Shown: piece by piece, positions 52,972 to 62,628 of the stretch
How positions within the stretch are numbered: position 1 is the stretch's first letter
How the letters are laid out: every line of letters starts with the position of its first letter
Assembly: GCF_025244665.1 (NCBI RefSeq)
Contig: NZ_CP104205.1
Location: forward strand, 372,001-436,000
Source of the DNA: Maribacter litopenaei
GTDB lineage: Bacteria > Bacteroidota > Bacteroidia > Flavobacteriales > Flavobacteriaceae
Length of the DNA stretch: 64,000 nt
Direction: 5' to 3'
The notes under the pieces: generated by a model
Databases searched by the model: none
Told to the model about the DNA's origin: nothing
Seen by the model: only the letters and a program-made list of their open reading frames with translations
Position numbers and translations under genes: made by a program

Positions 52972-54390
52972 TTATTTATAGCTTCTTGGAGCCATAAAGG
53001 AGCAGAGGGTAGTTTCTACCAACTCATCTCCACTATATACCCCAACTTTTACTTTTTCCTTATCGCTTTTTACGGCGGCGTTGTTAATTTCTATAAAGAG
53101 CGTACCTTCTGCCAAATCCTGTGCGGGTACTTCAAAGTTCTCATTACGGACCAGTTTTACAGTTCCCTTGTGGGACATCAACTTGAAGCTAACGTCCTCC
53201 ACAGGTTTGGTGGTTTTGTTCACCAACTTGTACGTGTACACATTGCTTATGATGTTTCCTTCCTTGTGCTCGTAGAGTTGGCCTGGCAACCGAAGAATAT
53301 TCGCTTCCAGATCGTTTCTTAAAAACAGCATCCCTACCAAAACACCAATCAAAATGGTCAATACGGCAGAATACCCTTTTAATCGCGGCGTAAATTTGAA
53401 CTTCTCCTTCTTGGTGATTTCGTCCTCGCTTGCATACCTAATAAGTCCTTTTGGGAGGTTTACCTTTTCCATGATGGTATCACACTCATCGATACAGGCG
53501 GTACAGTTAACACATTCCAGTTGGGTTCCGTTTCTGATATCGATGCCCGTAGGGCACACGTTCACACATTGAAAACAATCAATACAATCCCCATAGCCAA
53601 GGGCTTCCCTATCCTCATTTTTACGCCATTTTTTGCGGCCGTTTTCCGCCTCTCCACGTTTGTGGTCGTAGGCGACAACAATCGATTTATTGTCCAACAA
53701 CACACCTTGCATTCTACCATAAGGGCATGCAATGATACAGACCTGCTCCCTGAACCAAGCAAATACAAAGTAGAATACACCAGTAAAGATCAATAGGGAG
53801 ACAATAGTACTTAAGTGCTCAAAAGGCCCATCTGTAATATACCTGATCAATCGGTCGCTACCGATCAAATAGGCCAAGAATACATTGGCGATTAAAAATG
53901 AAATAACGAAAAAGATGAACCATTTTAGAACTCTTTTTCTAATTTTCTCAGCATCCCACGCTTGTCTGTCCAATTTTAGCTGCGCCCCACGATCCCCATC
54001 GATCCAATACTCGATCCTTCTGAAGACCATTTCCATAAATATGGTCTGAGGGCACATCCATCCGCAGAAAATACGTCCGAAGGCAACGGTAAACAGCGCG
54101 ATAAAAATCACACCAATAATCATGGAAATAACAAACAGATGAAAATCTTGGGGCCAAAAGGGAAACCCAAAAATATTGAAACGACGTTCCAATACATTGA
54201 ACATTAAAAATTGGTTGCCATTTATTTTTATAAATGGTGCGGCAAACAAAAAGGCCAGCAGAAAATAACTTACATATTTCCGATACTCGTAGAACTTGCC
54301 ACTTGGTTTTTTTGGAAATACCCAAGCTCTTTTCCCTTCTTCGTTTATCGTTCCAATGGAATCCCTAAAGTTTTCTTGATCTTGTGCCAT
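52972..54390 (-). CDS. ccoG: Cytochrome c oxidase accessory protein CcoG
   Basis: A 472-residue polytopic ferredoxin-like protein, reported in other species to reduce copper for cbb3 oxidase assembly. It has membrane helices, the motif GRIFCGWMCPQTIFMEMVFR, ACPYGRMQGVLLD, and two 4Fe-4S motifs, CIDCFQCVNVCPTGIDIR and LECVNCTACIDECD. The C-terminal periplasmic Ig-like domain ends near SFMAPRSYK. It is intact and sits 13 bp upstream of ccoH. Confidence 0.95.
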   Translation of the reverse strand: MAQDQENFRDSIGTINEEGKRAWVFPKKPSGKFYEYRKYVSYFLLAFLFAAPFIKINGNQFLMFNVLERRFNIFGFPFWPQDFHLFVISMIIGVIFIALFTVAFGRIFCGWMCPQTIFMEMVFRRIEYWIDGDRGAQLKLDRQAWDAEKIRKRVLKWFIFFVISFLIANVFLAYLIGSDRLIRYITDGPFEHLSTIVSLLIFTGVFYFVFAWFREQVCIIACPYGRMQGVLLDNKSIVVAYDHKRGEAENGRKKWRKNEDREALGYGDCIDCFQCVNVCPTGIDIRNGTQLECVNCTACIDECDTIMEKVNLPKGLIRYASEDEITKKEKFKFTPRLKGYSAVLTILIGVLVGMLFLRNDLEANILRLPGQLYEHKEGNIISNVYTYKLVNKTTKPVEDVSFKLMSHKGTVKLVRNENFEVPAQDLAEGTLFIEINNAAVKSDKEKVKVGVYSGDELVETTLCSFMAPRSYK

Positions 54391-54518
54391 TACGGTTTAA
54401 TTTGTCTTGCTTTTTTTAGGGATGGGAATTCTCTTGTTATTTGCTTTTGGTTGTTTAGTTTATTTTGAACCACCACATGCCAAATGTATATGGCATGTGA
54501 TAATTCAATAGGATGGCG

Positions 54519-55502
54519 TTACTCTATCACGGTACCCTCCTCGTCAATCGTTTCAATAAATTCTAACGTATCTACTTCAACTTCTATCATGACCGAATCT
54601 ACGGCGGGTGCTCCTTCTACATCCATGTGTGGGCTTACGATAATATCACCTTCCGGGGCTTTGGGATTGGCCGGAGTGGTTCCCTGAAAGTTAAGCACAT
54701 AACTGGCTACTTGTGCCATCTCGACAGGCTTTAAACTCTGTTTCCAGGCAATCATACCTTTACCATCCCTTCCACCTTCCGAAATGGTGTTGAAAACTGA
54801 TTTAATATCGCCTCCCAATATCCAGTTTTGATCGGTTAGGTTAGGATCGATTCCCCCACCACCGTCAGCCATATGACAGGCCACACAATTGGTTTCGAAA
54901 ACGGTTTTACCAGCGGCAATATCAGATGCATCGGTCAATAGTTCTACGGTATTAACATCCACCAGATCCTTGGCATTTTTCTTGTATTCCGCTATTTCGG
55001 CTTCGGCTAAGGTGATCTCCGTAAGGTATTCGGTATCTTGATCGTAATCATGGAAAATATGGAAACGTACTAGGTACACTACGCCAAAAATGATGGTGGC
55101 GTAGAACATGTATACCCACCATGGTGGAAGCTTGTTATCCAGCTCGCGAATGCCATCATAGTTGTGGTCCAAGATGATTTCGCCTTCGGCCTCAATAGGT
55201 TTGGAACCCAATAGTTTCTTGTACATCTTCTTGCCCCAGGCCCATTCAAAGCCTTGTTCCTTGGAAGCCAAGTAGCGTTCCTTAGCCTCTTCCGATAGCG
55301 TCTGAAACATGACGTTCTCAATGGATGCCAGGATAAGCTCTATGCCCACAAGCAAAAGGATTATAAAGCCTAGAAAAAGTGCGACTATGGGTTGGTCTGG
55401 AAAGGCTGGTTTATCCCCTGAGTCTATAAAAAACTCCGTCAATCCAAATATGATAAAAAATAGTAGTGGAAGTCTGATCCACCAAGATCCTAGGTTCTTC
55501 AT
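54519..55502 (-). CDS. ccoP: cbb3 oxidase subunit III, monohaem CcoP
   Basis: Membrane-anchored cytochrome c subunit. It has an extra N-terminal membrane region (LPLLFFIIFGLTEFFID, ALFLGFIILLLVGIELIL), a CcoP N-domain with LDNKLPPWWVYMFYATIIFG, and a single haem c site C-V-A-C-H with MADGGGGIDPNLTDQNWILGG and axial Met in GMIAWKQ. Canonical CcoP has two haems; one only is seen here. An acidic C-terminus follows. The start overlaps the ccoQ stop (ATGA). It is intact, 327 residues. Confidence 0.94.
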   Translation of the reverse strand: MKNLGSWWIRLPLLFFIIFGLTEFFIDSGDKPAFPDQPIVALFLGFIILLLVGIELILASIENVMFQTLSEEAKERYLASKEQGFEWAWGKKMYKKLLGSKPIEAEGEIILDHNYDGIRELDNKLPPWWVYMFYATIIFGVVYLVRFHIFHDYDQDTEYLTEITLAEAEIAEYKKNAKDLVDVNTVELLTDASDIAAGKTVFETNCVACHMADGGGGIDPNLTDQNWILGGDIKSVFNTISEGGRDGKGMIAWKQSLKPVEMAQVASYVLNFQGTTPANPKAPEGDIIVSPHMDVEGAPAVDSVMIEVEVDTLEFIETIDEEGTVIE

Positions 55503-55690
55503 AATTCTATATTTTGTTGGTTGTTATTGTCTAGTGGAATCTCGCTCACCTCCTTAACATACTCCTTGGATGCGGTAAAGACCCACCAAAAGAGAACTAC
55601 GAAGAAGACGAAGAAGATCATCAACGAAATCATTGGGTAGGTGGCCACCCCCTCAATGTTTTCCATATATCCTTTTACAAACTTTAGCAT
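55499..55690 (-). CDS. ccoQ: CcoQ-like small subunit
   Basis: A 63-residue protein with one membrane helix, MISLMIFFVFFVVLFWWVFT, followed by SKEYVKEVSEIPLDN. It has the size and place of CcoQ (cbb3-type subunit IV, FixQ) and lies 2 bp after ccoNO and overlapping ccoP. Confidence 0.85.
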   Translation of the reverse strand: MLKFVKGYMENIEGVATYPMISLMIFFVFFVVLFWWVFTASKEYVKEVSEIPLDNNNQQNIEL

Positions 55691-55692
55691 GG

Positions 55693-57894
55693 CTATTTAT
55701 TTTCTGATATTAATTCGTTTGTTTCCTTAATTTTTATATCCGTACCCAATCGTTGTAGGTAGGCGATCATGGCAACAATTTCCCTGTCGCGCATTTCTAT
55801 GAATTCCTCCCCGTTTTCAGCGGCGTATTTTTTATCCGCCTCGTAGGTCGATGCAAAATCGGGATCGCTGTAAAGATTCTTCTCTATTTGTAGGGCCTGT
55901 TCGCTCATACTGGCTTCGGCATTGGCAATATCCTCATCGGTATAAGGTACTCCCAAGGTAACCATGGCCTCCATTTTGTCCTGAACCCCACTTCTGTCAT
56001 GTTTGTTGCGTACCAACCACGAGTAGGAGGGCATTATGGAACCGGAAGAGGTCGTTTGCGGATCGTACATATGGTTCAAGTGCCAGTTATCCGAATACTT
56101 TCCACCAACACGTAGCAAGTCCTGACCTGTTCTTTTACTTCCCCATAGGAATGGATGGTCGTATACGAACTCACCTGCCTTGGCATATTCTCCATAGCGT
56201 TCTACCTCACTTCTAAAAGGCCTGATCATTTGGGAATGACATCCTACACAACCTTCTCTTATATATAGGTCCCTTCCTTCTAACTCTAAAGGTGTATAGG
56301 GTTTTACACTGGTGATGGTAGGAATATTGGACTTCACCATAATGGTAGGTACAATTTGTACAATACCCCCAATGAGAATGGCTACGGTAGCCAAGATGGT
56401 CAATTGGATAGGTTTACGCTCCAACCAAGTGTGAAAGGTTTCCCCAACAGTCCGACCTTTTGATACTCGTGTAAGGGCAGCGGCTTCGGCCAACTCGTCC
56501 TCCACTTTTTGTCCTGATTTTATGGTTACAACGATATTGTATACCATTACGATGGCACCTACGATGTAAAGGCTACCGCCAATGGCTCGCATCCAATACA
56601 TGGGGATGATCTCGTTTACGGTTTCCAAGAAGTTACCGTAGACCAAGGTTCCATCCGGATTGAAATCTTTCCACATCAATGCCTGTGTGAAACCGGCGAC
56701 GTACATAGGTAGGGCATATAATATGATACCCAAGGTTCCGATCCAGAAATGGAAGTTTGCCATTCCTACGGAAGCCAAACGGGTCTTGAACATTTTAGGA
56801 ACCAACCAATAGATCATACCAAAGGTCAAGAAACCGTTCCAAGCCAAGGCACCTACGTGTACGTGGGCAATAATCCAATCGCTAAAGTGGGCTATGGCGT
56901 TTACGTTCTTTAAGGAAAGCATTGAACCTCAAAAGTGGCCATACCATACCCGGTAATCGCAACCACCATAAATTTAAGCGTAGGATCCGTACGCACCTTG
57001 TCCCAAGCACCCCTCAAGGTCAAAAGACCATTGATCATACCACCCCAAGAAGGAGCTATCAACATAACTGAAAAGGCTACCCCAAGGTTTTGAGCCCAAT
57101 CCGGCAATGCGGAGTATAATAAGTGGTGAGGTCCTGCCCGAGATATATATGAATATCAAAGACCAAAAGTGTACGATCGAAAGTCTATAGGAATATACAG
57201 GTCTGTTAGCCGCTTTGGGCACAAAATAGTACATCAATCCCAAGAAAGGGGTTGTCAAGAAGAAGGCAACCGCGTTATGGCCATACCACCATTGTACCAA
57301 GGCATCCTGAACCCCCGCGTATACGGAGTAGCTCTTTAAGGCGCTTACCGGTAACTCCAAACTATTGAAAATATGCAGTACCGCTACGGTTACAAAAGTG
57401 GCCAAATAGAACCAAATGGCAACGTATAAATGGCGTTGTCTTCTTTTGATCATAGTGCCAATCAGGTTGGCCCCAAAGGCTACCCATACAAGGGCAATGG
57501 CAATATCTATGGGCCACTCCAATTCTGCATATTCCTTAGAAGTTGAAAAGCCCAACGGCAACGTAATGGCTGCGGCCACAATGATCAATTGCCAGCCCCA
57601 AAAGTTGATGTTGCTCAGCACATCGCTGAACATCCGTGCCTTTAGTAACCGTTGGGTCGAGTAATACACACCGGCAAAAATGGCATTACCTACAAAGGCA
57701 AAAATGACCGCGTTGGTGTGCAAGGGTCTTAAACGGCCAAAACTTAGCCAAGAAATTCCGTCCGTGACATTCGGAAAAAGGAACATAAAGGCCAATAATA
57801 GGCCGACGGACATACCAACAATACCCCAAAGCATCGTGGCATAGATGAACTTTTTTACGATTTTGTTATCGTAATAAAACTGCTGTACTTCCAT
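55693..57894 (-). CDS. ccoNO: Fused cbb3 oxidase subunits I and II, CcoNO (two frameshifts)
   Basis: Catalytic subunit of the high-affinity cbb3 oxidase, with CcoN joined to CcoO as is usual in Bacteroidota. CcoN part: [35 protein letters not shown] and [20 protein letters not shown] (haem and CuB His ligands), then [16 protein letters not shown]. CcoO part: membrane anchor at about residue 520 and the haem c motif [12 protein letters not shown]. Breaks: 57138-57143 (CCGAGA for CCAGA, restoring IWAGPHH) and about 56926 (GAGGTTCAATG for GAGGGTCCAATG, restoring [12 protein letters not shown]). Length 733 residues. Confidence 0.96.
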
Positions 57895-57900
57895 AGTTGA

Positions 57901-58104
57901 TTAGTTATTTGATTCTATTGATGTATCCATATTGGATTTTTGTAAACTCTTTTTTTGTTTTACCAGTTCGTCCTCGAAGAGCATTCGGACTGATGGCGTA
58001 TAGGAATCGTCATATTGCCCGTTCTTCACCGAGAAAATAAAAGCTGCAAAAAAGACCATGGCGACGATGATACTAATGGCCAATAACACATATATAACAC
58101 TCAT
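57901..58104 (-). CDS. ccoS: cbb3 oxidase maturation protein CcoS
   Basis: A 67-residue single-span protein: MSVIYVLLAISIIVAMVFFA, then FIFSVKNGQYDD and a short polar tail. CcoS is needed for haem and copper insertion into CcoN. It is the first gene of the oxidase operon, directly behind an Fnr-type promoter, 6 bp before ccoNO. Confidence 0.93.
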   Translation of the reverse strand: MSVIYVLLAISIIVAMVFFAAFIFSVKNGQYDDSYTPSVRMLFEDELVKQKKSLQKSNMDTSIESNN

Positions 58105-58123
58105 ACCTACCTGAATTTCGGGG

Positions 58124-58166
58124 TAAAATTACCGTTGTTGGTTCCCTTTAAATATGACATTTATCA
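58124..58166 (-). promoter_or_regulatory. Fnr-type site and promoter of the ccoS-ccoNOQP operon
   Basis: Palindrome TGATAAATGTCA on the minus strand (58166-58155), 23 bp, then TAATTTTA (58131-58124) as the minus-7 box; the ccoS ATG is 20 bp further. Same site and spacing as at four other promoters in this window. Confidence 0.82.
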
Positions 58167-58207
58167 GTTTTAAATATTTTCTTCAATTCCATGTTTTCCA
58201 GGGGTTT

Positions 58208-60605
58208 TTATTTCAATTTTCTGCCCTGTAGGTTGGTCATTATCGTTGTAAACCCAACCACGCTGATGGAGCTCAAGGGCATTAAAATTGCCGCGATGAC
58301 CGGTTCCAATTGCCCGGTAACCGCAAAATAGAGTCCTACCACATTGTAAAGGAGCGACAGTAAAAAGCTGAGTTTTATTATTTTCATGGCCTTTTTTGAG
58401 GCGATGATGTATTGATATAATTGCTGGAATTTTGAGGCATCCAAAATACCATCACATGCAGGGGAAAAAACATTGATGTTCTCCGATATAGCAATACCCA
58501 CTTCCGCTTGGGCGAGGGCACCTGCATCGTTCAATCCGTCACCCACCATAAGGACTTTTTTGCACTGTTCTTGTAAAGAAGTGATAAAGGCTAGTTTGTC
58601 CTCCGGTTTTTGGTTGAAATACAACGGAGTCAATTTGGGTAACAGTTTTTCCAAGTTTCGTTTTTCGCCCTCGTTATCCCCCGAAAGAATAGCCAATTGC
58701 AGTTGTCCCGCCATTTGTTCAAAGACTTCGGTAACACCTTCCCTATATTGATTGTGGAATACATATTTACCTTTATAGGTATTGTTGCTCGCCACATGCA
58801 CGGCGGTGTTCAAACTGTCCGAAACCTCTTCCTTGCCTACAAATTCAGAAGAACCAATCTTTATATGTTTGTTCCCCTTACTACCCTCCAGTCCTTTGCC
58901 AAGGTGTTCCTCATAATCGTCCAGGGTGTAAATATTATGATCAGACAAAATATCATATAAGGTCCTGCTCAATGGGTGGTTAGAAGCCCTAAGGGTATTT
59001 TTTAGAAGGGATTCCTCTTCGGGTGTCAACGGCATGCCTTGGTAGGTGGCCGTACTTTGTTTGGAAGTGGTAATTGTCCCGGTTTTATCAAAAATAGCTG
59101 TGTCTACCTGTGCCAATTGTTCAATGGCACTGGTATCCCTTAAGTAGAATTTTTTTTGACCAAAGATGCGAAGCATATTACCCAAGGTAAAGGGCGAGGC
59201 CAAGGCTATGGCGCAAGGACACGCTATGATAAGCACCGCTGTAAAAACATTCATCGCCAAGGATGGGTCAAAATATATCCAATACGAAGTGGCCAAAAAA
59301 GCAATGGTCAATACCCCAATGGTAAATCGTTTTCCAATGCTATCGGTAATGTTTTGGAATCGGGTGGACTTGTCCGTTTTAAAGACCGAATTGCTCCAAA
59401 GCTGGGTAAGGTAACTTTGGGAGACCGATTTTAAGGCCTCGACTTCTATGGGGCCGTTCATTTGTCTTCCCCCTGCGAATACCTTATCTCCAAATTCCCG
59501 TTCTACAGGGACCGATTCCCCCGTTACAAAACTGTAATCAATTTGTGCCTTTCCCTTATAGTGAATACCATCAACTGGAATCAGTTCTTCATTTCTGATC
59601 AATAGCAGGTCACCTTGTTTAATTTCGTGGACTTGAACGCTTTCCTCGGTGCCATCATCATTTATTTTGGTGACTGCGATGGGAAAGTAGGATTTATAAT
59701 CCCGTTCAAAAGACAGGAAGGAATAGGTCTTTTGTTGAAAAAATTTCCCAAGCAGTAGGAAGAAGACCAATCCTGTAAGGGAATCAAAAAAACCGCTTCC
59801 CCAATCGAACATGATTTCAAGGGTACTTCGTACAAAAAGGACCAAAATCCCCAATGAAATTGGAACGTCAATGTTCAGGATTTTGGAGCGTAGCCCTTTA
59901 TAGGCCGAAACAAAGTAGTCCGCTCCCGCATAAAAAACGACGGGTAGCGAAAAAGCGAACATCAACCATCTGAAAACTACTTCGTACTGATTCAACCAAA
60001 ACTCACCACCGGAGGTTTTGCTGGAGCTTAGATCAAAATAATCGGGAAAAGATAGGAACATCACATTGCCAAAAGCAAATCCGGCTACGCCCAACTTATA
60101 TATAAGGCTTCGGTCAACCTTCTTCTCCTTTCCGTCAATATCTTCTAAGGATATATAAGGTTCATATCCTATCCTTGCCAATAGTAACACTACATCCTTT
60201 AAAGAGGTTTTTTGGCTATCATAGGCGATTCTAACTGTTTTCTTTGAGAAGTTTACCTGCGATGAGGATATGAACGGGTTCAGCTTGTTCAGGTTCTCCA
60301 AAACCCAAATACAGGAGCTGCAATGAATCAATGGAACATATAGATTTACGATCTGGAGGTTGCCGTCATTGAATTCCGTTAATTTTTCAATGATGCTTTC
60401 GGTTTCCGAGAAAGTCATATTTACCTTCAATCGTGGTGGGCGTAGAACCTGCTGAAGCCTGTATGTCGTAATAATAAGAGAGATTGTTTTCCGAAAAAAT
60501 CTCGTAGACCGTTTTGCATCCGTTGCAACAGAAGCATTTTTCGTCGTATTCGATACTGTCGGAACCGCAATCATCACCACAGTGATAACAGGGTTGTTTT
60601 TCCAT
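58208..60605 (-). CDS. ccoI: CcoI/FixI-type copper P1B ATPase (one frameshift)
   Basis: Copper-exporting ATPase that supplies CuB to the cbb3 oxidase. It has an N-terminal Cys-rich region (PCYHCGDDC, KCFCCNGCKTVYEIF), an HMA-like domain with HCSSCIW, eight membrane helices, TGESVPV, the CPC site in IACPCAIALASP, DKTGTITTS and GDGLNDAGALA. The break at 60406-60411 (CCGAGA for CCAGA) restores YDFLETESIIEKL, giving 798 residues. The start ATG at 60605 is used. It differs from the resistance-type CopA at 5170-7710 in its N-terminal metal sites. Own Fnr-type promoter shared with fnr. Confidence 0.95.
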
Positions 60606-60629
60606 AATTCATTTGCTAATACCTGATGG

Positions 60630-60703
60630 CAAAGATGTAAATCCATGCCCTCAAAAGATATGATATTTATCAGGTTTTATGTACCTTCAAGATGTTAAAT
60701 TTG
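60630..60703. promoter_or_regulatory. Divergent Fnr-type promoter of ccoI and the regulator gene
   Basis: One palindrome, TGATATTTATCA (60661-60672), lies midway between the two genes, 56 bp from each ATG (60605 and 60728). To the right, 23 bp then TAAATTTG (60696-60703); to the left, 23 bp then CATCTTTG (60637-60630). Thus one site can serve both promoters, including autoregulation. Confidence 0.82.
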
Positions 60704-60727
60704 TAGAGTCAGGTAAATTTTAGTCAA

Positions 60728-61417
60728 ATGGAAAGCAGATGTGAAAATTGTATCATCCGGCAATTTAACTCCTTACGGGCCATGTCCAAAGAGGAACTAA
60801 AACGGGTGTCCGATTCAAAAACTACCAAGGTCATTAAAAAAGGCGAACCTATTTTCCAAGAAGGGGAAAAATTGGATGGCGTATTTTGTGTACGTGACGG
60901 AGTTTCCAAGCTATCCAAGTTGAGTGCCAATGGTAAAGATCAAATTGTTAAGCTTGCGAGTAAGGGGGAGGTCATTGGGCAACGCTCCGTGGTGGCCGAA
61001 GAAAGTGTAAACTTAAGTGCAGTAGCCGTTAGTGACATGGAGGTATGTTTCATACCGAAGGAAGGCATCGTTTCTACTTTACACACCAATCCCAATTTCA
61101 CACTGGAGGTTTTAAGGCATATGGCACATGATCTTAAAGAGGCCGATGATGTTATTGTAAATATGAGCCAAAAAAATGTAAAACAGCGAATGGCCGAAGC
61201 CTTTTTATATTTGAAGAACAATTTTGGAGAGGACGAGGAAGGCTTTCTAAAATTGATACTTTCTAGGGAAGATATTTCTAACGTAGTAGGCACCGCCATC
61301 GAATCCTGCATACGTATCATTTCAGAATTCAAGAAAAAGGGATACCTAAAGACTTCGGGAAAAAAGATTGGAATTACAGATGAAAAGGCCCTTACAAACC
61401 TAGTCGAGGGATTTTAA
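60728..61417 (+). CDS. Crp/Fnr family regulator, Fnr-like
   Basis: A 229-residue regulator with a cyclic-nucleotide-type beta roll (KKGEPIFQEGEKLDGVFCV, IGQRSVVAEESVNLSAVAV), dimer helix, and C-terminal winged helix (LSREDISNVVGTAIESCIRI). Cysteines at 5, 8, 54 and 107 could ligate an oxygen-sensing Fe-S cluster; the N-terminal C-x2-C is closer than in E. coli FNR. The recognition helix reads E-S-C-I-R where FNR has E-x-x-S-R. It is surrounded by targets bearing TGAYANTTRTCA. Oxygen sensing is inferred. Confidence 0.9.
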   Translation: MESRCENCIIRQFNSLRAMSKEELKRVSDSKTTKVIKKGEPIFQEGEKLDGVFCVRDGVSKLSKLSANGKDQIVKLASKGEVIGQRSVVAEESVNLSAVAVSDMEVCFIPKEGIVSTLHTNPNFTLEVLRHMAHDLKEADDVIVNMSQKNVKQRMAEAFLYLKNNFGEDEEGFLKLILSREDISNVVGTAIESCIRIISEFKKKGYLKTSGKKIGITDEKALTNLVEGF

Positions 61418-61435
61418 CACACCTTTTTTAAAAGC

Positions 61436-61478
61436 TGATAATTGTCATAGTTTCCACCGACAGCGCCCATTACTTTTA
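61436..61478 (+). promoter_or_regulatory. Fnr-type site and promoter of universal stress gene 2
   Basis: TGATAATTGTCA (61436-61447), 23 bp, then TACTTTTA (61471-61478); the ATG is 25 bp further at 61504. Confidence 0.78.
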
Positions 61479-61503
61479 TCATCGATATTAAGTTGATAAA
61501 TGG

Positions 61504-62355
61504 ATGAAGAATATTTTAATTCCCACGGACTTTTCGGATAATTCCTGTAATGCCATTAAGTATGCGGTTTCCATGTTTTGGGACCAGGAATGTACCTTTT
61601 ATTTATTGAATACCTATACACCTGCCATTGCGGGTAGTAGGTTCATGGCAGCTTCTTTTGAAGAAAGTATGCTCACCAATAGTGCGGCCAAGTATTCCCA
61701 AAGAGGTCCGGATAGTCTACTTGTGAGAATCACGAATGATTATGATAACAAAAAGCATCAATTTAAGACCATTTCATCCTTTAGTTTATTGGTAGATGAG
61801 GTCATCGAAAGTATATCCGCCTATGATATCGATCTCGTTGTTATGGGTACTAAAGGGGCAACTGGAATGGAAGAGGTTTTTATGGGTAGCAATGCAGTAA
61901 GGGTCATCAAATCAGTGAAGGATTGCCCGGTATTGGCCATTCCACAAAATTTTGAGTTTCAAAAACCAACTGAAATTGCTTTTGCGACGGACTTTACAAG
62001 GTTTTATACCAAGTCTGAACTAAAACCTTTGGTTGAGTTGGCCAATATTTTTGATGCTACGGTACGTATCGTACATGTACAATATGAAATAAGGACACTT
62101 TCAGAGCTACAATTGTTCAATTTAGGGATGCTACGAAAGTATCTTGGAGAGGTAGAACATTATGTGCACACGGTGTCCGAACTTAATTCCGTTTCCAAGA
62201 CACTGGAAGTATTTTCTAAGGAAATGGATATTCATTTGTTGGCCATGCTGAACTATCAGCATAGCTACATGGAGCAATTAATACGGGAGCCTGTGGTAAA
62301 AAGGGTGGCTTTCCACACTCAGATACCTCTATTGGTAATTCCGAGTTGGGCATGA
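61504..62355 (+). CDS. Universal stress protein (tandem UspA domains)
   Basis: A 283-residue protein. The first domain starts MKNILIPTDFSDNSCNAIKYAV and has LVVMGTKGATGMEEVFMGSN (nucleotide loop G-x2-G-x9-G-S). The second is degenerate: ATDFTRFYTKSELKPL but no clear loop before the end IPLLVIPSWA. Its promoter carries the Fnr-type site, so it is probably induced at low oxygen with the oxidase. It is intact. Confidence 0.92.
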   Translation: MKNILIPTDFSDNSCNAIKYAVSMFWDQECTFYLLNTYTPAIAGSRFMAASFEESMLTNSAAKYSQRGPDSLLVRITNDYDNKKHQFKTISSFSLLVDEVIESISAYDIDLVVMGTKGATGMEEVFMGSNAVRVIKSVKDCPVLAIPQNFEFQKPTEIAFATDFTRFYTKSELKPLVELANIFDATVRIVHVQYEIRTLSELQLFNLGMLRKYLGEVEHYVHTVSELNSVSKTLEVFSKEMDIHLLAMLNYQHSYMEQLIREPVVKRVAFHTQIPLLVIPSWA

Positions 62356-62400
62356 CATCAAACTTAAAGGAATCCAGTAACAAGGACAACGTATTACTTT

Positions 62401-62628
62401 CTAATTGATTCGGTTCCCTATCGGATTGTCTTCGTAGAAGTCCTTAAAAGTCTTATCTGTAGTGTAGTTATCCGTTAAAACCTTATACACCATATAAACA
62501 ACAAGTGCCTGCCCCAACACGGTACAGTAAAATACCCAATTAAAGGGAAGGTTCATCACGGACATTATAGTTACCGTGACTAAGGCCAAGGTTGTAATTA
62601 CTATCCAAACGTACACTGAATCTTTCAT
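62401..62628 (-). CDS. Small two-helix membrane protein
   Basis: A 75-residue protein with two membrane helices (VWIVITTLALVTVTIMSVM and WVFYCTVLGQALVVYMVYKV) and a conserved-looking tail FKDFYEDNPIGNRI. I do not know its function. It is placed in the respiratory and stress neighbourhood. The preceding minus-strand gene appears to run into it by 89 bp, which is probably an artefact of an unrecognised frameshift there. Confidence 0.7.
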   Translation of the reverse strand: MKDSVYVWIVITTLALVTVTIMSVMNLPFNWVFYCTVLGQALVVYMVYKVLTDNYTTDKTFKDFYEDNPIGNRIN

